From positions 1 to 33,132 of the forward strand of contig JAVDCA010000045.1 in NCBI GenBank assembly GCA_030848545.1: 33,132 nucleotides of DNA, given 5' to 3'. The notes beneath the pieces are model-generated. The model was not told where the DNA came from. It saw only the letters and a list, made by a program, of their open reading frames with translations, and did not search any database. Below are positions 1 to 7,229 of this stretch, one piece after another (position 1 is the first letter of the stretch; each line of letters starts with the position of its first letter). The DNA comes from Astrobacterium formosum. Lineage in GTDB: Bacteria; Pseudomonadota; Alphaproteobacteria; Rhizobiales; Xanthobacteraceae. A program made the position numbers and the translations under genes.

Positions 1-6
1 CCGCGT

Positions 7-1389
7 CTAGGCCGAACGCTTGATGGCAAAACTCGCCACGTATTCCTCGGGCTTGTCCGGATCGAACGTCTTGCCCATGACGCTGAACGACTTGTAAGCG
101 GTGGCGGGCGGCGTCAGGCCCATCTCGGTCATCAGCTTGGCAGTATCGGTCGCCAGGAAGACCTGTTCGGCGATCCGCTTGTAGTCGATTTCTCCCTTGA
201 TCTGCCCCCAGCGTTTCATCTGGGTCAGCATCCACACCGCGAAGGACTGCCACGGGAACGGATCGAAATCGACCCGCTTGGGATCGCGCTTCACCCCGCC
301 GAGCCCGTCCGCGAAGGTGCCGGTCAAAGACTGCTCGATCACCGTCACCGGTTGATTGAGATAGTTTGCCGGCGCGATCGCCTCGGCGATCTCCTTTCGG
401 TTCTCGGCCTTGGACGAATAGGCGGTGGCGTCGACGATGGCGCGGATGAGCGCCGCGTAGGAGTTGGGCGCCGAGGTGATGAACTCCTTTGACGCCGCGA
501 AGGCGCAGCACGGGTGGCCGTCCCAGATTTCCTTCGAGAGGATATGCAGGAAACCGACGCCGTCGTAGATCGCCCGTTGGCAGATATTGTCGGGCGCAAG
601 AAAGCCATCGATGTTGTCGGCGCGCAGGTTGGCGACCATTTCGGGCGGCGGTACAACACGGAGTTGCACGTCGTTGTCCGGATCGATGCCGTGCTCGGCG
701 AGATAATAGCGCAAGAGGTAGTTGTGGTTCGAATAGTCGAACGGGATCGCGAACTTGAATCCCTTCCACTGGCGCGGATCGCGCTTGTCCTTGTGCTTGA
801 CGGCGAGCGCGATGCCCTGCCCGTTGATGTTCTCGATTGCCGGCACCGCGAACGGGATCGGCTGCGAGCCCAGCCCCAGAGTGATCGCGAGCGGCATGGG
901 CGAAAGCATGTGGGCGGCGTCGTATTCCTTGTTGATGGTCTTGTCGCGCACCACCGCCCAGCCGGCGGTCTTGATCACCTCCACTTCAAGTCCTTGCTTG
1001 GCGTAATAGCCCATGGGGTGCGCCATGATGATGGGGGTTGCGCAGGTGATCGGGATGAAGCCGACCTTGAGGGCCTTCTTCTCCAGGGGACCGGGGGCGG
1101 CGAACACTTCGGTCGCCGTCTCGAGCGGAAAGAACTGGGCGAGCGCGGCGAGCGCCGTCGAGGCGCCGACCGACGTCAGAAACGCGCGCCGCGTCGCGTC
1201 TTGAGGAAACACGGCACGCATCACCGCCGAGGCGACGACGCTTTGGTAGCGCTTGTCCTCGGAGGCGATGGTTTCGGCGAGGCTCGTTTCGACGGCCTCG
1301 TCGTGCTCCGCTTGGCTCGCGTGCCGGCCGCAGGTGCAGCCTTTGCCGAGCGGCCGGTTCGGGTCGAAGGGATTGTCGAAGGTCGCCAT
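7..1389 (-). CDS. NrtA/CmpA-type ABC transporter substrate-binding protein with Tat signal
   Basis: 460 residues, complete (stop at 7-9). It is a periplasmic binding protein of the nitrate/bicarbonate (NrtA/CmpA) class, which shares its fold with sulfonate and taurine binders. The N-terminus is long: C18-T-C20-G-R-H lies in a hydrophilic stretch well before a twin-arginine motif T-R67-R68-A-F-L and a hydrophobic segment of about 20 residues, so export through Tat after cytoplasmic folding is likely. The mature part opens with the typical KVGFIPITCATP segment and carries NINGQ, ENRKEIAEAI and PANYLNQP blocks. No permease or ATPase gene is in the window; if present they lie beyond base 1, the direction of transcription. 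It is the last visible gene of a minus-strand run, after a 209-bp gap holding palindromic repeats, so it may have its own promoter. The family is clear; the ligand (nitrate, cyanate, bicarbonate or an organosulfur compound) cannot be read from sequence. Confidence 0.88.
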   Translation of the reverse strand: MATFDNPFDPNRPLGKGCTCGRHASQAEHDEAVETSLAETIASEDKRYQSVVASAVMRAVFPQDATRRAFLTSVGASTALAALAQFFPLETATEVFAAPGPLEKKALKVGFIPITCATPIIMAHPMGYYAKQGLEVEVIKTAGWAVVRDKTINKEYDAAHMLSPMPLAITLGLGSQPIPFAVPAIENINGQGIALAVKHKDKRDPRQWKGFKFAIPFDYSNHNYLLRYYLAEHGIDPDNDVQLRVVPPPEMVANLRADNIDGFLAPDNICQRAIYDGVGFLHILSKEIWDGHPCCAFAASKEFITSAPNSYAALIRAIVDATAYSSKAENRKEIAEAIAPANYLNQPVTVIEQSLTGTFADGLGGVKRDPKRVDFDPFPWQSFAVWMLTQMKRWGQIKGEIDYKRIAEQVFLATDTAKLMTEMGLTPPATAYKSFSVMGKTFDPDKPEEYVASFAIKRSA

Positions 1390-1464
1390 GACGTCATCAC
1401 CTCTGCGTGGGAGCGCTTGTTAGCTGTCTCGTGGAACACGCAAAAACGGGCGGATGTTTTGGGC

Positions 1465-1567
1465 TCCTCCCTCCCCCTGCAAGGGGGAGGGTTGGGGTGG
1501 GGTCGGCGGCAGGCTCCGAGTTCGCGGCTTGCCCCCCTCCCTACCCTCCCCCTTTCAGGGGGAGGGA
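1465..1567. repeat. Paired GC-rich palindromic intergenic repeat
   Basis: Two copies of the same short palindrome sit about 75 bp apart. Each has arms CCCTCCCCCT and AGGGGGAGGG with a 3-base loop: 1469-1491 (loop GCA) and 1544-1566 (loop TTC). A third copy is at 20676-20698. Such elements are scattered between genes in Bradyrhizobium and Rhodopseudomonas-like genomes. Either strand of the transcript would fold into a strong hairpin, so the pair may also attenuate read-through from the sulfurtransferase gene into the binding-protein gene. Confidence 0.8.
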
Positions 1568-1598
1568 ATCGAGGCCGCGGCAGCGAATGCGAACGACC

Positions 1599-2483
1599 TC
1601 ACGCCGCGACGCTCGCGGCCGTCGGTTCCTTGTACGGCAGCCCGGTCTCGATCGGCAGCGACGGATCACGCGACCATTCGTTCCAGGAGCCGAAATAGAG
1701 CGTGACGTTCTCGATGCCGGCTTCCTTGAGGGCCACCAGGGTGTTGGAGGCGCGCGCGCCCTTGAAGCAGTATAGGACCACGGGCGTCTTGGGCGTGACG
1801 CCCACCGAGGCGCATTCGGCCAGGATCTCCTCGCGCGACTTGAACATCGGCCCGGCCGCCGACGGCTTCATCATTCGGTACCACTCGATCCATTTGGCGC
1901 CCGGGATGCGGCCCTTGCGCGGGCAGAAATCCTTGCCATAGGGCGAGGAACTATCGGCAATCCATTCGTCGACGTCACGGGTGTCGAGCTTGACGACATT
2001 GGGGTCGGCGACCGCCGCCTTCATGCCGGCGAGATCGACCAGGAGGCCGGCAGCCGAGAGATCGAGCGGGAACGTCGCCGGCGTCGGTGTCGGAACCGCA
2101 GCGGTGGTGGACAGGCCTGCGGCCGCCCAAGCGGAGAATCCGCCGTGCAGGATCTTGACCTTCGGATAGCCCAGATAGGCCAGGAGCACATAGCCGCGGC
2201 AAGACTGGCCGAAGCCGGTGTTCATGGACTGCTCGTAGACGACCGCCGTCTCCTCGCCCGACAGGCCGGCGGCGCCGAAAATGGCTGCGAATTTTTCGCG
2301 CATGGCGGCGACGCCTTCTGGCGTCGAAGTGGCCAGATAGGTGAAGATGTCGTGGATGTTGACGGCGCCGGGCAGATGCCCGGCGGCGTAGCTCGCCGGG
2401 TCGCGTGTGTCGATCAGGACGAGCTTTTCGCTCGCCATCATGTCGGACAGATCGGACGGGGTCAGCAGGACTTTGTCGGTCAT
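1599..2483 (-). CDS. Two-domain rhodanese-type sulfurtransferase (thiosulfate/3-mercaptopyruvate class)
   Basis: 294 residues. The start at 2483 (MTDKVLL) is chosen because AGGAG lies 7 bases upstream; an in-frame ATG at 2558 has no such site and would add 25 unconserved-looking residues. Two tandem rhodanese domains are visible. The N-terminal one (about 5-130) has DTRDPASYAAGHLPGAVNI but no active-site cysteine loop. The C-terminal one (about 150-285) has LDTRDVDEW, RIPGAKWIEW and the loop C239-F-K-G-A-R-A-S. C239 would carry the persulfide. The loop matches neither CRKGVT (thiosulfate rhodanese) nor CGSGVT (mercaptopyruvate sulfurtransferase), so the donor is uncertain. Length fits the family (about 280-300). 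There is no export signal, so it is cytoplasmic. It lies 140 bp downstream of the acyl-CoA-dehydrogenase-like gene on the same strand, in a cluster that suggests sulfur-compound metabolism (inference). Confidence 0.87.
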   Translation of the reverse strand: MTDKVLLTPSDLSDMMASEKLVLIDTRDPASYAAGHLPGAVNIHDIFTYLATSTPEGVAAMREKFAAIFGAAGLSGEETAVVYEQSMNTGFGQSCRGYVLLAYLGYPKVKILHGGFSAWAAAGLSTTAAVPTPTPATFPLDLSAAGLLVDLAGMKAAVADPNVVKLDTRDVDEWIADSSSPYGKDFCPRKGRIPGAKWIEWYRMMKPSAAGPMFKSREEILAECASVGVTPKTPVVLYCFKGARASNTLVALKEAGIENVTLYFGSWNEWSRDPSLPIETGLPYKEPTAASVAA

Positions 2484-2623
2484 CTCTTCGCTCCTGTCGC
2501 GCTTCTTGCTGTCGATGTGGTCGTCGGCGTGGATTGTCGAACAAGTCCCGGCAGTCACAAGCGACGGGCCGAAGTCCGTCGCGCGTCATTGCGCGCTCGT
2601 GCGCTGTCCCCCCTTCCCCCGTT

Positions 2624-3748
2624 TCAGTGCGCCATGTCGGCGAGCATCTTCTTGAGCTGCTTGGTGGCCGGCGTCACGATGGCGACGAAATAGGCTTCGC
2701 GCAGGCGCCGCTGCGCCGCGCCGGTCGCCACATAGCCACGGGCGCCGCAGTGGAGCATGGCGGCGGACGCCGCCTGCACGCTCGCCTCGCCGGCGGCGAG
2801 CCGCGCCTCGATCACCGCGCGCCAGTAGCCGGAATCCGTTTCGAACGGCGTCGCGGCGAGCGCCGCCACCGCTTTCTCCATTCCGGCCAGCTTCGCGGCG
2901 ATCTCCTCGGGCTGGACGTCGAGATATTTATTGACGTGACCGAGCGGCGCCTTCACCTGCTCCATCATGGCGATGCAGTCGCGGATCAGCCCGAACGCCA
3001 TGCCGGCCTGCAGCAGCACGAAACCGGCGCGGATCCTCTTGATGTAATCATCCACCGGATCGGCGAGCACGAGGGCGTCGGGAATGAATGCGTCGCGCAC
3101 CTGCACCGCGTAGGTGCGGGTGCCGTCGAGGGCGACGAACCTGGTGTTGTCGGCGAGGCTCACGCCTCCGGTGGCGCACGGAATCACCGCCATGACGTAA
3201 CGCTTCGGCTCCTCGACCTCGAAGACGGCGCCGAAATAGTGGTCGGGACCGAGATTGGACACGTAAGGCAGAAGCCCGCGCACCACGAAGCCGCCGTCGA
3301 CCCGCTTCGCCTTGAGGCGGATCTGCTCGATGCCGAAGAAGGTTTTCATGGGATTGGACAGGGCGGTACCGCCGAGCGCGGCGCCGGTGGCGACCCGGCG
3401 GCCGAGCGTCTGCTTGAGTGCATCATTGTCCGACGAATAGACGTACCAGCCGAGTGCGTCCTGGCACCAGATGCAGAAGGACGTGGACAGGCAGTATTCG
3501 CCCGCCGCCGCCATGGCGCCGATGGCGGCACCAAGGTCGATCTGCTCACTCTCGCCCGGCAGGTGCTGCGCATAGGCCCCGGCATGGCCGAAGGCGCGCA
3601 TCACCGCCTCGGGATAGAGGCCCTCGACGTCGATCCTGTGCACCAGCGACGGCAGCTCGCGCGCCGCGATGGCGCGCACGTCGTCGATCACGCCGCGGGC
3701 GGCGACGCCCGTCTCGCCCTTGTCGAGCAAAAGTCCCGTGTCCAGCAT
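2624..3748 (-). CDS. Acyl-CoA dehydrogenase-family flavoprotein
   Basis: 374 residues. The start at 3748 (MLDTGLLL) has GAGGGGA about 7 bases upstream; a longer open frame to 4339 runs antisense-like through the neighbouring OsmC gene and is rejected. The layout fits the acyl-CoA dehydrogenase superfamily: an N-terminal helical part (1-110), a middle beta region with TALSNPMKTFFG, FVVRGLLPYVSNLG and a D-N-T-R-F-VALDGTRTY segment, and a C-terminal helical bundle ending in AAMLHCGARGYVATGAAQRRLREAYFVAIVTPATKQLKKML, the usual FAD/tetramer region (shown here only as the recognisable tail). The superfamily also holds flavin monooxygenases acting on organosulfur or organonitrogen compounds (DszC, SfnB-like), and the sulfurtransferase and OsmC neighbours make that a reasonable alternative to fatty-acid oxidation. 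I cannot assign the catalytic base with certainty. It follows the OsmC gene by 53 bp and is probably cotranscribed with it. Confidence 0.8.
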   Translation of the reverse strand: MLDTGLLLDKGETGVAARGVIDDVRAIAARELPSLVHRIDVEGLYPEAVMRAFGHAGAYAQHLPGESEQIDLGAAIGAMAAAGEYCLSTSFCIWCQDALGWYVYSSDNDALKQTLGRRVATGAALGGTALSNPMKTFFGIEQIRLKAKRVDGGFVVRGLLPYVSNLGPDHYFGAVFEVEEPKRYVMAVIPCATGGVSLADNTRFVALDGTRTYAVQVRDAFIPDALVLADPVDDYIKRIRAGFVLLQAGMAFGLIRDCIAMMEQVKAPLGHVNKYLDVQPEEIAAKLAGMEKAVAALAATPFETDSGYWRAVIEARLAAGEASVQAASAAMLHCGARGYVATGAAQRRLREAYFVAIVTPATKQLKKMLADMAH

Positions 3749-3801
3749 CGTGGTTCCCCTCGTGGCAAGGCGGCGGCCCCAGCGGAGCCGCCGCATGTGG
3801 C

Positions 3802-4374
3802 TCACACCAGCGCGACTTCGAGATTGACCGGACGCGAATACGAGTTGGCGACCGGCGACCAGTTGCGCGCATGGGCAACCAGGGCGGCGAGTTCCTCGCG
3901 CGGACGGTCGGCCTCGAAACTCACCTTGGCGCGCACGTCCGTGAAGCCGACCGGCTTGTCGGAGAGGTCGCCGGTGCCCCACACGGCGGTGATGTTGAGG
4001 TCGCCCTCGAGCTCGATCTCGAGCCGGTAGACCGTGATGTCGCGCGCGACCGCGTTGGCGTGGATGCCGACGGCGAGGCAGGAGCCGAGCGCCGCCAGCA
4101 TCGCCTCCGACGGATTCGGCGCGGTGTCGTCTCCGAGGAGGCCGGGCGGCTCGTCGACCACATAGGCCGGCAGGCTGCGGATGAAATTGAGATGGCGGAA
4201 GCGGCCCTCGGCAACGGTTTTGCACTTGAGGGTCTTGATGACCTTGGGATCCGCCTTGCCCTTGGCGATCAGGTCTTCGAGCCCTTTCTTGTCGATGGGG
4301 GCAAGGCACCCCGTCAGGGCGGGCTCCGGTGCGAGGCACCCGGCGAGGGCGGTGCGGGCGACGACTGTGGTCAT
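3802..4374 (-). CDS. OsmC-family protein lacking the second redox cysteine
   Basis: 190 residues, start at 4374 with AAGGAG 6 bases upstream. The OsmC fold is recognisable from about residue 50: PNPSEAMLAALGSC99LAVGIHANAVARDI (central helix carrying the first cysteine), then LEIELEGDLNI, and a final strand-rich part ending HARNWS173PVANSYSRPV. In OsmC/Ohr thiol peroxidases this last position is a cysteine in a C-P-V motif; here it is Ser173, so the usual two-cysteine peroxide reduction is not expected. The N-terminal 45 residues contain an imperfect doubled GCLAP segment, giving two extra cysteines that could substitute, or simply a divergent leader. It is the first gene of the minus-strand cluster, reading away from the divergent TetR gene, with a perfect 16-bp palindrome 54 bp upstream of its start. 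It probably handles a thiol or acyl intermediate of the pathway (inference). Confidence 0.85.
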   Translation of the reverse strand: MTTVVARTALAGCLAPEPALTGCLAPIDKKGLEDLIAKGKADPKVIKTLKCKTVAEGRFRHLNFIRSLPAYVVDEPPGLLGDDTAPNPSEAMLAALGSCLAVGIHANAVARDITVYRLEIELEGDLNITAVWGTGDLSDKPVGFTDVRAKVSFEADRPREELAALVAHARNWSPVANSYSRPVNLEVALV

Positions 4375-4407
4375 GCGCGTCTCCTTCTTGGGACTGTCCC
4401 GGTCGTG

Positions 4408-4425
4408 TTGACCCGATCAGGTCAA
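4408..4425. promoter_or_regulatory. Inverted repeat in the leader of the OsmC operon
   Basis: ttgacccgatcaggtcaa, with arms TTGACC/GGTCAA around a GATC core and only one mismatched pair. It lies between the 4428-4443 palindrome and the OsmC start codon. It could be a second operator for a different regulator, or part of the promoter. Confidence 0.5.
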
Positions 4426-4427
4426 AA

Positions 4428-4443
4428 TACAGACCGGTCTGTA
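4428..4443. promoter_or_regulatory. Perfect palindromic operator, probable TetR-family site (OsmC-operon side)
   Basis: tacagaccggtctgta is a perfect 16-bp palindrome in the divergent intergenic region. Its core AGACCGGTCT is typical of TetR-family operators. On the minus strand it is directly followed by TATTTT, so it likely lies within the promoter of the OsmC-acyl-CoA-dehydrogenase operon. A related site is at 4588-4604. Confidence 0.72.
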
Positions 4444-4587
4444 CTCTGCACGGGGCGTGCCAGTTTCCTGCGATGCAAAAACTGCCGTTGGATCAAGGGA
4501 GCGGGCGCACTGTGCCGGGGTCCGCGATGGCGGAAGCTCAGGATTCGGTCATCGACGGCATGGAGGTGCCTCTATGGGCGGCAGCGC

Positions 4588-4604
4588 ACAGACCGGTCGG
4601 TCTA
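4588..4604. promoter_or_regulatory. Second probable TetR-family operator (regulator side)
   Basis: acagaccggtcggtcta shares ACAGACCGGTC with the perfect palindrome at 4428-4443 and has an imperfect right half. It ends 43 bp before the TetR start codon, next to a TACTTAT that could serve as a -10 element. Together the two sites suggest autoregulation and control of the divergent operon by the same protein. Confidence 0.6.
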
Positions 4605-4647
4605 CTTATCCATTGCGACCGCGCAGACCCGCGTCTAAGGAAGAAGA

Positions 4648-5277
4648 ATGGAAGCGGTTCCCAATGTCCCCCCCATGGCGGCTGCCGGCCTCCCGCCCGA
4701 GCCCTCGCCGCGCGAACGCCTGATCGAGGCGGCGACGCGGCTTTTCTGCCGCTATGGCATCAATTCGGTCGGCATCGACGCGGTCATCGCCGCCGCCGGC
4801 ACCGCCAAGACGACGCTGTACAAGACCTTCGGCTCCAAGGATGGCCTCGTCGAGGCCGTGCTCGAGCGCGAAGGCGAGACCTGGCGGCGCTGGTTTCTGG
4901 CCGAGATCGACGGCGACGGCGGCAGTGCCACCGAGCGCCTCGCCCGCATCGGACCGGCGCTGCGGCGCTGGTTCTCGCGCCACGAATTTTATGGCTGCCC
5001 GTTCATCAACGCCGTCGGCGAGAGCGACAAGGCCGACGACCGCATGCGCTCTCTCGCCCTCGCCCACAAGAAGATCGTGCTCGAACGCATCGCCGCCCTG
5101 TGCGCCGAGGCGGGCGTGGCAACGCCGATGGAGACCGCCCACGCCATCGGCCTTGCCATGGACGGCGCCATCGTCGCCGCGCTGGTGACGCGCGACGCCG
5201 CAGTGGCCGATACTGCCGGCCGCGTCTGCGCCGCGATCCTGTCGGCGGCGCGGGTGGATGCGCGGGCGCCGGCATAG
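4648..5277 (+). CDS. TetR/AcrR-family transcriptional regulator
   Basis: 209 residues. The start at 4648 has AAGGAAG about 6 bases upstream. The N-terminal DNA-binding domain (about 21-70) is standard for TetR: RERLIEAATRLFCRYGINSV, then the helix-turn-helix VIAAAGTAKTTLYKTFGSKDGLVEAV. The C-terminal ligand/dimer domain (about 75-205) is helical and ends in an Ala-rich tail. It is divergent from the OsmC-acyl-CoA-dehydrogenase-sulfurtransferase operon across 273 bp containing two related palindromes, so local repression relieved by a pathway metabolite is the natural reading (inference). Y-K-T-F-G-S-K and a C-P-F-I-N segment are reminiscent of TetR proteins next to oxidoreductase genes, but the inducer is unknown. 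Confidence 0.9.
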   Translation: MEAVPNVPPMAAAGLPPEPSPRERLIEAATRLFCRYGINSVGIDAVIAAAGTAKTTLYKTFGSKDGLVEAVLEREGETWRRWFLAEIDGDGGSATERLARIGPALRRWFSRHEFYGCPFINAVGESDKADDRMRSLALAHKKIVLERIAALCAEAGVATPMETAHAIGLAMDGAIVAALVTRDAAVADTAGRVCAAILSAARVDARAPA

Positions 5278-5435
5278 ACGGCCTCTCCGATCTGCAGCCG
5301 TGACGACATCTATGCGACGTCTCGGCGCTGCAACAAATCGGCGCGACATCCATAAACCGCAGGCGAGAGCCATGCGGAATTGTCCCGAAGAGCGGCGCAC
5401 CACGCACCAGATCGATTCGCGCGCCGCTCGACGCC

Positions 5436-5464
5436 GCCGTTCGCAGCGCAAATTCGACCGCTCG
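5436..5464 (+). promoter_or_regulatory. BtsR-like (LytTR) direct repeat upstream of first CstA gene
   Basis: GCCGTTCG at 5436-5443 and ACCGCTCG at 5457-5464 are direct repeats 21 bp apart (13-bp spacer). The E. coli BtsR/YehT site is two copies of ACC(G/A)CT(C/T)A separated by 13 bp; the second copy here matches in 7 of 8 positions. The first base of the second repeat is exactly 100 bp before the start codon at 5557, the same geometry as at 7109-7137. Confidence 0.65.
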
Positions 5465-5556
5465 CGCGACGGAACGACCGGTCGGGCAACTCCGGACTTC
5501 ACCAAGACGTGAACCCGCCTACCGTCGTCGCAGGACCATGTCGATGGAGGCGTCTC

Positions 5557-6981
5557 ATGCTTCTTTTTCTGGCCAGTGTCGGCCTGCTGATCGTCGGTTA
5601 CATTGTCTACGGCGCATTCGTGGAGAAGATCTTCGGACCTGACCCCGGGCGGGCGGTGCCGGCCGTGACCATGGCCGATGGTGTCGACTACGTGGAAATG
5701 TCGACGCCGAAACTCTACCTCATCCAGATTCTCAACATCGCCGGCCTCGGCCCCATCTTCGGCCCCATCCTCGGCGCCTTGTACGGACCGTCGGCATTGT
5801 TGTGGGTGGTGTTCGGCTGCATCTTCGCCGGCGCGGTGCACGACTATTTCGTCGGCATGATCTCGATCCGCCACAACGGCGAGAGCATTCCCAACATCGT
5901 CGGCATGACGATGGGCCCCGTCGCCAAGCAGATCATGAACTACTTCTCGGTGCTGCTGCTGCTGCTGGTCGGCGTCGTGTTCGTGCTCGGCCCGGCGGCG
6001 CTGCTCGCCAAGCTGCTCGGCCTGCCGTTGATGGCCTGGGTAGCCATCATCTTCGCCTACTATTTCCTCGCCACCATGCTGCCGATCGACAAGATCATCG
6101 GCAATCTCTACCCGATCTTCGGCGCGCTGCTCCTGTTCATGTCGGTTAGCCTGACCGTCATGCTGTTCGCCTCCGACCACGCGATCCTGCCGCAGGGCCT
6201 CGACCTCGCGAACGCCCATCCGAAGAACCTGCCGATCTGGCCGTTGATGTTCATCACCATCGCGTGCGGTGCCATCTCCGGCTTCCACGCGACGCAGTCG
6301 CCGATCGTCGCCCGCTGCCTCAAGAACGAGAGCAACGGCCGCATGGTGTTCTACGGCGCCATGATCGGTGAAGGCATCATCGGCCTCATTTGGGTCACGC
6401 TCGGCCTGTCGTTCTACGAAAACTCGGCAGCCCTGCAGGCGGCGATCGCCGCCGGTTCACCGTCGGGCGTCGTCTACGAAGTCAGCAACGGCCTGCTCGG
6501 CGGCGGCATCGGCACCATCCTCGCCGTCCTCGGCGTTGTCGTTCTGCCGATCACTTCCGGCGACACCGCCTTCCGCTCGGCGCGCCTGATCATCGCCGAA
6601 TACTTCAAGATGCCGCAGGGCCCCGTCGCCAAGCGGCTCATCATCGCCATCCCGCTGTTCGCCGTCGGCATCCTGGTCTCGTTCGGCGACTTCAACGTGA
6701 TCTGGCGCTACTTCGGCTGGGCCAACCAGACCCTCGCCGCCATGGCGTTGTGGGCATCGGCCGTCTACCTCGCCAAGGCCGGCAAGCTGCACTGGGTTTG
6801 CACCATCCCAGCGACCTTCATGACGGCGGTCACCTTCGCCTATATCTCGGCGGAGAAGATCGGCTTCAGCCTGCCCTACAACATCTCCAACATCATCGGC
6901 GTCGTGGCCGGAGCGGCCGCCCTCGCCTTCTTCCTGTACGCCATTCGCCGCCCGGCGATCACGCCGGCCGCGGCGGAGTGA
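5557..6981 (+). CDS. cstA: CstA-family transporter, short form (first of tandem pair; probable pyruvate/peptide carrier)
   Basis: 474 residues. The start at 5557 (MLLFLASVG) has TGGAGG with a 7-base spacing, and the identical arrangement precedes the paralogue at 7230; the open frame upstream to 5380 has no initiator near a ribosome-binding site. It is a polytopic inner-membrane protein of the carbon starvation CstA/BtsT family, with blocks FGPDPGR, DGVDYVEM, LNIAGLGPIFGPILGALYG, GAVHDYFVGMISIR, GPAALLAKLL, GFHATQSPIVARCLKNE and GDTAFRSARLIIAEYF. E. coli CstA and BtsT are about 700 residues; this form lacks the extra C-terminal part. It is about 88% identical by eye, without gaps, to the next gene. 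In E. coli BtsT is a pyruvate/H+ symporter controlled by BtsSR, whose homologues lie just downstream on the opposite strand. Pyruvate as substrate is inferred from that link. Confidence 0.9.
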   Translation: MLLFLASVGLLIVGYIVYGAFVEKIFGPDPGRAVPAVTMADGVDYVEMSTPKLYLIQILNIAGLGPIFGPILGALYGPSALLWVVFGCIFAGAVHDYFVGMISIRHNGESIPNIVGMTMGPVAKQIMNYFSVLLLLLVGVVFVLGPAALLAKLLGLPLMAWVAIIFAYYFLATMLPIDKIIGNLYPIFGALLLFMSVSLTVMLFASDHAILPQGLDLANAHPKNLPIWPLMFITIACGAISGFHATQSPIVARCLKNESNGRMVFYGAMIGEGIIGLIWVTLGLSFYENSAALQAAIAAGSPSGVVYEVSNGLLGGGIGTILAVLGVVVLPITSGDTAFRSARLIIAEYFKMPQGPVAKRLIIAIPLFAVGILVSFGDFNVIWRYFGWANQTLAAMALWASAVYLAKAGKLHWVCTIPATFMTAVTFAYISAEKIGFSLPYNISNIIGVVAGAAALAFFLYAIRRPAITPAAAE

Positions 6982-7043
6982 CGGACGCACGATCACCAAC
7001 CGACGCCGGGCCCGATTCGTCGGACCCGGCGCCGGACGAAAAG

Positions 7044-7076
7044 AAGCCTCCCGGCGCCATCCGGGGGCTTTTTTTT
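7044..7076 (+). terminator. Rho-independent terminator after first CstA gene
   Basis: The stem AAGCCTCCCGG / CCGGGGGCTT (one bulge) with loop CGCCAT is followed by a run of eight T (two in the stem). It lies 62 bp past the stop of the first CstA gene and before the promoter region of the second, so the two paralogues are probably separate transcription units. Confidence 0.88.
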
Positions 7077-7108
7077 CGTCGCTCGGCATCCCCGCATACG
7101 CATTCCGG

Positions 7109-7137
7109 GCCGTTCACAGCCGGCAATCGACCGTTCA
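7109..7137 (+). promoter_or_regulatory. BtsR-like (LytTR) direct repeat upstream of second CstA gene
   Basis: GCCGTTCA at 7109-7116 and ACCGTTCA at 7130-7137, 21 bp apart with a 13-bp spacer. The second copy matches the E. coli BtsR half-site ACC(G/A)CT(C/T)A in 7 of 8 positions and the first in 6 of 8. The distance from the second repeat to the start codon at 7230 is 100 bp, identical to the site before the first paralogue. Confidence 0.7.
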
Positions 7138-7229
7138 CCCTCGCCCGGCGACCGATCGGAGTTATGCGTACTTCATAAAACGGTGTCTGGGTCTAGATTC
7201 GCGCCGTCGTTTCGACGATGGAGGCTTAC

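Noticed and set aside
2405-4030. Long plus-strand open frame opposite the acyl-CoA-dehydrogenase-like gene
   Set aside because: It is rich in Arg and His with no domain features and no ribosome-binding site. It mirrors the real minus-strand genes, as expected in high-GC DNA.
4606-6288. 560-codon minus-strand open frame opposite the TetR and first CstA genes
   Set aside because: The composition (many H, D, Q, E and R) is typical of antisense shadows of membrane-protein genes; a similar shadow lies opposite the second CstA gene (7173-8642).
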